From Nepenthes gracilis (taxonomy: Eukaryota > Streptophyta > Magnoliopsida > Caryophyllales > Nepenthaceae), in contig BSYO01000006.1 of assembly GCA_033239525.1 (NCBI GenBank), positions 16,082,175-16,146,174 on the forward strand: a DNA stretch of 64,000 bases, read 5' to 3'. Below the pieces are notes generated by a model. It did no database searches. It was not told the DNA's origin and worked only from the letters and a program-made list of their open reading frames with translations. Position 1 is the stretch's first letter. Each line of letters opens with the position of its first letter. This document shows positions 57,255-64,000 of this stretch, one piece after another. The position numbers and the translations under genes were made by a program.

Positions 57255-58020
57255 CCGAGGGGCACAAAGGCCGAAGCTGTCGATCTCGATGCACCTGCAG
57301 GAAACTATAACGGGCGGTGCCTCGAGCCGACACCGTGCCGTGGGGCCCGGAGTCGATCGTGATCTCGAACAACCTCCATGCGCATTGCTCCGGTCGGCTA
57401 GCGAAGGGGGATGCCGTGGACGTCCTCGTGGTGTGAGCCTCCGAGCGCCCGCGGCCGCCACCTCTTCCACCACGCCGCCACCGCGAGGGAGATGAAACTC
57501 TATCCGTGAAATGCCGGATCCGGGAGTTGTCCTTTCTCGAGTAATTTCAAGAGGAAGCTGGTCCGTCTCGGTTCTCCCGAGCAGTTTTCTCGCTGTCTCG
57601 TATCCGGGTCCGCTTTTGTCGTGGGTTTTATCTTTCAGATTTTGCTTTCCCTTTGTAGTTAAATACGAGACAACCACTTCTCCGTGGTTCTTCCTCGTGG
57701 CACATTGCTTGCTATTCTCAGCTAGTGTGACTTTACGGATCATGTTTTTCATTTGAAGGTTTTCTGGAGTTATCGCCGCCAAGGCCCTATCCAGTGCCTT
57801 CTCGCTGCAAGGCTCGTCCTCCGCCGAGGCGATGTCGCCGCAGCTCACGCGCTTAAGGAGCCTGTCCGCAGCGGACGCCGCCGCCAAGCCCTCGAGCCTC
57901 AACGAGGGTCCGCTGCCAGGTGAGGCTTTCACAAGAACTCGGGACTGGTCTAGTCCTTGTCCGCGTGATTTATCAAGGGTGGTGAGCTACCACTGCCTGT
58001 GGCGCTATGGTCACCAAGTT
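57255..58020. other. Gene-like GC-rich segment inside element D
   Basis: On the plus strand, a 163-bp block (about 57758-57921) is open in one frame (VIAAKALSSAFSLQGSSS and RLRSLSAADAAAKPSSLNEG). It is preceded by TTTTTCATTTGAAG and followed by CCAG|GTGAGG, like an exon with splice sites. The preceding 57500-57757 is T-rich and intron-like. A similar-looking open block lies at 57260-57480. The composition resembles an organelle-targeting N-terminus, so a captured host gene piece is plausible. However, the minus strand is also open from 57932 through this segment, so strand and coding status are unresolved. Confidence 0.35.
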
Positions 58021-58139
58021 TAAGGTCCTAAATTTACCATTATCAGGGATCAAGTGTGCTCTTCAGACAAAGAAGGTCGCCGCACGCCCTAAGGTTTTAC
58101 AAGTCGAGATCGGGGACTTCAAAAGCCCTGTGCCTCGGC

Positions 58140-58340
58140 GTCTCATCACTGGGCTACCTAAGGAAGCCTGCTTGTGGACCGCTTAGGTCCTATTGGCGCG
58201 AGCTAAGCCTGTGGACCGCTTAGGTCCTATTGGCGCTGGAGCCAAGTTTTATGGAGTACGGGGCTTTATTGGCGCGAGCCAAGATGTGTGGTCCGTCCTA
58301 GGCCGCCCGGCGTGAGACGCACCTCGTGATGGTCGCTAAG
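58140..58340. repeat. Short direct repeats in element D
   Basis: GTGGACCGCTTAGGTCCTAT followed by TGGCGCGAGC occurs at about 58166 and 58209. Shortened forms (TATTGGCGCGAGCCAAG, GGTCGCTAAGACCACCGGGC) run on to 58360. Confidence 0.7.
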
Positions 58341-58419
58341 ACCACCGGGCGCAGGCCAAGGACAAAGTTTACGACGTGGACGTGGCCCTCCCGACTTAGG
58401 GCGCCTAGGTCGTATATAT

Positions 58420-59198
58420 ATTTTTTATGTCGTGTTATGCAATTATGCTGAGCAGATAATACCGTGATCTGCAAGTGGCGATGAATGTGTGACTTTTCCC
58501 CGGGTTCGGCATCGCCGCGGTATAACTGGCTGACAGTGCATGCGTTACGCCCTTTAGGGTCCTGGCTCTAGTGTTCCGGCATATGGTCTACGCGGCTTTC
58601 TGAGGATTGCTCGGGTGCTTTACAGAGCTCGAGCCCATACCCCTACGTCCGAAGGGTCCTGCCTCTCGCCCAGATTGGCCGGGACGACGCACGGCGCATC
58701 CTTTGATAAGGTTGGCCTTCTTGGTCGCCAGAGAGTTAGGGGGTGAAGCCTCAACGATGCATCTTCCGGCTCGAAAGTGTGGATGGTCATGGGATTCATT
58801 TACCTCGCTTAGTCGGGCCGAGTGTCTCCACATCCCGGGACGGGATCGCACGCCCGCCTGCTATCTAAAAGGGGGAGGTTGCCGCCCATGGAGGGCTTTG
58901 CTTCCACCCGATGGGCGCTGATGTTTACGCCCTCGACCATCTCTGGGAGTTAGAGGATTTGAGCCCTGTGCATCACTGATCGATGGGGTTGTAGCGACAG
59001 GTGATTTTGCTCCAACCGGTCAAAGGATTTGGCGCTGCAGCCGATCTTCTCCGGTCTCGGGAGTTCTCGCGTAGCTACTCTGGCGGGGTCGTTGCCAGGA
59101 GGCCATGGTCTCGATTATACATGCCAGCCGGGACTTCCGAAAATGGCCCACTTTGATACGGAGATTGAATATCAAGGAGACGCGAGACTTTTGTCACG
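58420..59198 (-). other. Leader region of element D
   Basis: Lies between the primer-binding site and the short repeats. No gag frame recognised; ORFs of up to 104 codons on either strand lack family motifs. Confidence 0.4.
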
Positions 59199-59206
59199 GC
59201 CCTACG

Positions 59207-59216
59207 ACGGCGCCAA
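59207..59216 (-). promoter_or_regulatory. Primer-binding site of element D (tRNA-Asp type)
   Basis: TTGGCGCCGT on the minus strand, starting directly after the LTR end TGACA. TGGCGCCGT is complementary to the ACGGCGCCA end of plant tRNA-Asp. Identity beyond the first nine bases is partial. Confidence 0.65.
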
Positions 59217-60802
59217 TGTCAAGGCCCCCGGTCCGCTGCTGTCGACGGATTAGGAGCTCGATTCCTACACGCGGTGGCTGGGAGAAGGGTCCGCCTCCGC
59301 CGCCGTGAACCCGGACTCCGCATAACACAAACAACAAACAAGAGGCGAGGCCGCGGGGGCCGACCGGCACCCGACGCCTGTCGTATATCTTCCGCAATAA
59401 ACGGAGGAATGCAATGCGTAAGACGCGAGAATGAGGGGAGGTGAGAGGGATGTAATCGAGGCATGAGCTCCATGGACACGCCTGGGCTGAGGGCGGTTAC
59501 CCGTGCGCCCGCGATGGGCGGGCCAGGAAATCCCTGGGCGCCGGAGGGCCGCTAGGGACGCGCCCGTGAGGGGCGGCTTGGGAGATGCGCCCGCGGGAGG
59601 CGGCTTAGGGAAGCGCCGGCGGGGCTGATTAGTGGTGAGGCCGAGGGAGGCGGCGATGTGCGCCCTGAGTGACTCGCTTAGGGAGCCCCCGCTTCCGGGT
59701 CGACCCTGTACCCGTGAACCTCGCCGATACTCCGAGATTTTGTAGTCATACCAAAGTGAGCGGGGAGATCTGCCCTCGCCCACTCGGGCGAAATACACGA
59801 TTAAAAGCCGCAGTAGTCATTTCGGGAAGACTTCTTTGATTCGCGCCGTGACAAGTGACCCGACTCTATCTCGCCGAGGGTTTTCTTCAGATCAAGGAAA
59901 TACGTGGAGTGTGCCTGCCGCTTCGATCCGGGACGAGAAGCCTTGTGCTCCTCTTTCTGAGGAACCGCGCTTTCCGCGCCGGGGTCGCTCAATCGACGAA
60001 GTTCCGTCGGCCCATTGTTAGAACGACGAACGCCGGGGACTCGCTCTGTGGCGAAGGGTTTAAGGCCTGGGCGAGACGGGAGGGCGTACACTCCGGGCGC
60101 CTCGCGAAGAGCGAGGATCTACTCTCCGTCTCGCCGAGGGCCTCGAGTTCCTCGTGGGTGGAAATCTCTCGCCTCCGCCTCCGTGAGGAATTCCCGGGGG
60201 TGTGGCAGGATCTCGGCCGCCACCCGGGAGCTGCCTCGTGCCGACCGAAAGGGGGAATTGCAGACTCGATGGGCGGTCCCGACGGGTGCCTGCTTAGATC
60301 GGAAACGGAAGAGATGCGCGATAGCCATGAACATGAGCTTGCCCACTGAGCGCCGATTTGAGATGAAATCGCTCGAGTGCCGCCAAGCAGGAAGCTCGCG
60401 CTTTGTTCTTCTAGAAATGACTTGGTAAGGGGGGCTTGTGTCGCCACGGAGTGGGCTCCGTGGTCCGCCCGGCACGCCGCCGACCGAATGGGCTCGCCTC
60501 CCTCCCCAAAGCCTACTTCTTTCCCGATCACTAGGACAACAGTGGGAGAGAGAGCACAGAGTTCCAGACTTTTTCAAAATGATGGCCGTAGCACCGAGAG
60601 TCGAAAGTGGTTTTTCCCTTTTTTTCCTCCTCCTTTCCTTCCTCCCCGGTGGTCCTTTTTTGGGAAGGTGAACGTTCTCCTCCAAAACAAGCCCAAAAGT
60701 TCCCGCCAAGAATAATCTTCCCGCCAAAACGAAGATATTTCCCGCCTTAACGGGGCTTCTTCAAGACACTTTGTTTCTGCGGTCCGCATACCGACTCCAA
60801 CA
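59217..60802 (-). repeat. 5' LTR of element D
   Basis: Plus-strand bounds TGTCAAG and GACTCCAACA. On the minus strand it starts TGTTGGAGTC. Similar to 53305-54878; the two differ by many short indels rather than simple substitutions. Confidence 0.8.
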
Positions 60803-61488
60803 AGTGAGTATATTTAATAGATTTTTTATAATATTTATAATCACATCTATATTGAAATACACACAAAAGTATTATATGATAAGGTCAAAAATTTTATATT
60901 TTAAAAAATTAGTAATAATAAATTATATCACTTGATGAAATTAGTTTAAGTGATAAATAGGGAGGGCAATTTATAGCCAACTAGCTAAACTAGTTTTAAG
61001 GATATGTCGACCAATTGAATGTTATAGACATTAAATTGAATAATGAGTTGTTAGTCTTATAGTTGTTAGTTATATTACTAGATTTGTGAAAAATTATCTA
61101 AATCACTATTGTTGACATCACTTCTAACACTATAGTGACTATAGAGATAGTTAGGGATATGATTTTTAATGAGGAGATGAGAAGGTGGTTATAAAGCTCA
61201 ACAACCTCTCAGAGTTGAGGAAAGAGGCAAGAGGCGAGGGTCTAAGTCTTGAAAGAAAAGTCAGAGCAAATAAAGATCAAGATATTAAAACCTTAAATAC
61301 CACTATTGTTAGAAAATAGGTTATATCAAGATGTACTATTATAAATAAAAATACGAAAACGTATATGATAGCAAAAACAGGTCAAGAAGTCTTGAGACAA
61401 AGAGAGAGTCTTGGTTGTTACCAGATTTGATATTTTTCTTGTATGCAAAGAAAATGTAATCACCTTAGCCAATCATGAGAGAAGTTAG

Positions 61489-62700
61489 ATGATCAATAGT
61501 GGTTTATTACAATACATTACATTTAGAAGGAAGTTCTTTATATTATATACTCTCAATGGTTTTGCAATATTAAAGATAGAAAATGGTGAATTGTCTTGGA
61601 TTGTGGGATATTGTGATAAGTATTTGATTACCGATAATGATACAAAGTTGATGTTAAAGGATGTACAATACATCTTGATATCTGGTTGAGTCTTGTTTCA
61701 AATGTTAAACTTAATAACAAAGGGTTTCACAACACCTTTCATAAGGGTGCATAAAAAACCCTCTGAAGGTTTCTAGTGGTTATCAGAGGAAAAAAGGTTT
61801 CCAGTTTGTATGTATTGTAAGTTTCTGTTTCAGGTGGAGACATACATGTAGTTAGGAGCAACAAGTCTTCTGGCCTATGGTATAGGCATTTAAGCCATAT
61901 GAGTAAGAAGAAGTTTAATCATTAGGCAAAGAAGAACTTTCGTTCGTGTGTGAAAGAGGTAAAGATGAAGACAAGTTATCATTGTTTGGTTGAAAAACAA
62001 CAAAAAGTTCTATTTATCCACTAAGAAAGTAGATCTCTTTGTGTTTGTGCATACTGACATAAGTGATCCTATTGATGTTAAAATATTCAGTGGAGCACTT
62101 TATTTCATAATATTAATTATGATTATTTTAGAAAATTATGGATATCTCCATTGAAAATGAAGGATTAGAGTGTTGACTTTTTTGTGCAGTTTTATGCCCT
62201 AGTTGAAAGGGAAATGGAGAATAAGTAGAAGTGCATCCAAAGTAACAATAGATGAGAATATATGCAAGTGTTTGATATATATTGTTAATCATACAGAATA
62301 CGACATTAATATATTCCACTGATGACATCACAAGTTAATGGTGTGGTAGAGAAAATAAATCGAACGCTAATTGAAAGTGTGTGCTATATATTTTTAGATA
62401 TAAAGCCCCCCGACTCGTTTTAGAAGAAGTCTTGAACATAGTAGCTCATGTAATTGACGTCTCACCTATTGACCTGTTAATTGGTGATGTGCTAGATATG
62501 ATGTGTTTTGTAAAAAAACTTTCTTATGACCACTCATATGTGTTTAGGTACAACTCCTTCGTTTACATTTTAAAGAAAGAAAGATCCAGGTTTGAGGAGA
62601 AAATGTAACAATGCATCTTTTTCAACTCTGATGAAGATAAATTTGTTTAACAATTTTATGATTCAACAGGGAAGAAACTTTGTGAGATTTAGATATGTAA
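61489..62700 (+). pseudogene. Copia protease / integrase, duplicate copy
   Basis: Same product and breaks as 27710-28960: protease module at 61489-61689, GAG-pre-integrase signature near 61860-61915, integrase pieces at 62045-62110 and 62330-62610. One small difference is that VNGVVEKINRTLIES is open here, because 62345-62375 has GAGAAAATAAATCGAACGC where E1 has a shifted version. E2 is therefore slightly closer to the ancestral frame at this point. Confidence 0.8.
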
Positions 62701-62989
62701 TATTTGTTGAAGATGAGATTATCAAGGATGTCGACAAAGCGGAGGCAATCTCTAATAAAAATTAGAACTGGTTTTGTAAAATAAAAAATTCAAGCGGAAG
62801 ATGGTACTCGGAGGTGATTATAAAGATGATAGAGACCATGAGATTCCAACCTTAACGAGATGGATGTTCAAATATGAATGTTGATACCCATGATGGTACT
62901 TCTCATGAATATTTTGGATCTACACCAACAATCGACTCCAATGATTGATGATATATCGACATCCTTCCTCACCCTTATCAGTTGATGAG

Positions 62990-63012
62990 TATATATATAT
63001 ATATATATATAT
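62990..63012. repeat. (TA)n microsatellite, duplicate copy
   Basis: 23 bases, equal in length to 29205-29227. Confidence 0.9.
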
Positions 63013-63388
63013 TTTATGGCGGAGAGCTTATGTGCTTTGATAAAGTTATGAAGGAAGAACATAACATAGAGTGATAAAAGTTATACAAGATGAAACGAAA
63101 TCGGTATATGAAAATTACACTTTCAAAATAATCAAGTTGTCTAAGGGCAAATGTGCGTTAACAAACAAGCGAGTTTTTCGTATGAAATCTAAAGAAAACA
63201 ACTATTAATCAAAGTATAAGGTATAATTGGTTGGAAAGGGTTTTGATAAACGTAAGAGTATTGATTTTGTGGAGGTTTTTTCTCCTATTGTAAAGATGTT
63301 TTCAATTCAAGTTGTTTTTAGATTAGCCATAACCTACACTTTAGAAATTAAACAACTAGATATACAACAACTTTTCTTCATAGTTGAT

Positions 63389-64000
63389 GGGTAGGCTCTT
63401 AGCTGGTAGGCCCAATAAGAAAGCGACCCAAAATTCAGAAAGACCTAACGTGCGTTAGACTGTCAACACGTTGGTGTTGACCGTCCGGTGCACAACAAAC
63501 GGCCAAGAGCGCTCATTTAGGACGGTCAACACTTCCGTTGACTGGAAGTACTATAGCAGCAGGCCGTGAGAGATAATAAACCTAATACGGGCCAGTCCTA
63601 ATTTGATAGGCAATCCCATACACGAAAAGTAACGATTCTTTCCATGATTATACGCTTTCCTAAAAACTGATCTTCTCTAAAAAGGTATCAACGGATTCAG
63701 CGCCAACGACAGAGTTTAAACGGCCACAAGAACATGAAAGGAAGGCAGATAATTTGGATATCCGTTACACTGTTCAAAAGAAAAATGATCCATCAAATCA
63801 CGGCAGTCACACCCACCAACTCAGAGAAGGCCGCCCAGTGCTAGGCCAAGGAAGGTGGCTCTCCCCACCATCTATATAAACCCAGAGTCTCCACTCTGGA
63901 AAGGATACGCTTTCAAAGCACACTTTTAAGAGAACACGCTTTCCAAGACAAAAGAGACTTTCTGATATAGTCTAAGTTACGAACGCTTATAGTGTTTGAG
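63389..64000 (+). repeat. Nested LTR, duplicate copy (cut by window end)
   Basis: Begins at the same copia position as 29603 and contains CTATATAAACC at 63872. Identity with 29603-30215 is clearly lower than in the copia flank. Blocks such as AGATAATAAACCTAATACGG and TTTAAACGGCCACAAGAACA are identical, while GC-rich intervals between them differ by indels. Confidence 0.75.

Larger units (their letters stand above)
53305..60802 (-). mobile_element. LTR element D, minus strand, apparently non-autonomous
   Basis: Two similar LTRs (53305-54878 and 59217-60802) flank 4.3 kb. On the minus strand the LTR begins TGTT(G)AG/GG and ends TGACA, followed by a primer-binding site TTGGCGCCGT (59207-59216), the form complementary to the 3' end of tRNA-Asp. 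A polypurine tract GGCATGGGGGCTAG precedes the left LTR. Orientation is therefore certain. The interior has no gag, protease, RT or integrase motif; it holds short direct repeats, a gene-like segment and a long tandem array. A stretch shared with C near 58391 and the PPT form suggest mobilisation by a Tat element. Five-base flanks AAGGA and AGTGA do not match. Confidence 0.75.
60803..64000 (+). mobile_element. Copia copy E2, truncated duplicate of E1
   Basis: From GTGAGTATATTT (60804) to TAGTTGAT (63388) it repeats E1 27028-29602 almost base for base, including the same stops, the same frameshifts and the same 23-base TA run. Only scattered single-base and short indel differences are seen, for example near 61384, 61675 and 61700. 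It then continues into the same nested LTR. The left end is cut sharply by element D and the window ends inside the LTR. Because both copies share old defects, the duplication happened after the element died. Confidence 0.85.

Noticed and set aside
55509..57932. Long minus-strand ORFs (up to 304 codons) as proteins
   Set aside because: They are stop-poor translations of the tandem array; the frame jumps between units and no domain is seen. Only the part over 57255-57932 remains open to question.
38780..60802. GC-rich block as bacterial contamination or horizontal transfer
   Set aside because: It contains Tat-type gag, protease, RT, integrase, PF04195-like ORF, LTRs, PPT and a tRNA-Asp-type PBS, all typical of plant retrotransposons.

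Overview
This window looks like a repeat-dense stretch of a flowering-plant nuclear genome. The support is nested Ty3/gypsy (Tat-type) and Ty1/copia LTR retrotransposons, a plant-type LINE ORF1 with a DUF4283-like region, and AT-rich low-copy spacer. I cannot name the species. I see no intact host protein gene. All identifications come from reading translations and motifs by eye; no database search was run.

Layout. 1-9115 is the 3' part of an old Tat-lineage element (copy A). It is interrupted by a minus-strand LINE (about 3970-7556) and ends in a truncated LTR. 9886-20988 is a second, longer copy of the same family (copy B): gag zinc finger, protease, RT, RNase H, integrase, two antisense ORFs, tandem repeats, PPT and an 860-bp 3' LTR. 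20989-38780 is AT-rich. It holds two diverged copies of one apparently non-coding locus (21207-24727 and 32731-36044), each ending in a tRNA-like sequence. Between them is a decayed copia element (E1, about 26340-32640) carrying a nested gypsy-type solo LTR (29603-30625).

38780-60802 is GC-rich. A possible ORF fragment precedes a 100-N assembly gap (40875-40974). Element C (40975-53304) is a full-length Tat element with its domains in order but riddled with small indels. Element D (53305-60802, minus strand) has two 1.6-kb LTRs, a tRNA-Asp-type PBS and a PPT. It has no recognisable gag-pol; instead it holds a 1.9-kb tandem array with two higher-order periods and a GC-rich gene-like segment. 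At 60803 the sequence switches abruptly to E2, a near-identical second copy of part of copia E1 that includes the start of the same nested LTR.

Two themes stand out. First, copies A, B and C share an antisense module between integrase and 3' LTR: a PF04195-like ORF, a coiled-coil ORF, and a short unit bounded by antisense TATA boxes and, in B and C, AATAAA signals. Second, the sequence contains patterns hard to explain by ordinary decay. Copy A is an ordered, short-patch interleaving of two non-adjacent parts of the element. C and D are broken mainly by short deletions. D has mismatched flanks. The duplicated copia segment is near-identical while its nested LTR is not. These may record real patchwork recombination, but a long-read consensus or assembly artefact must be excluded first.
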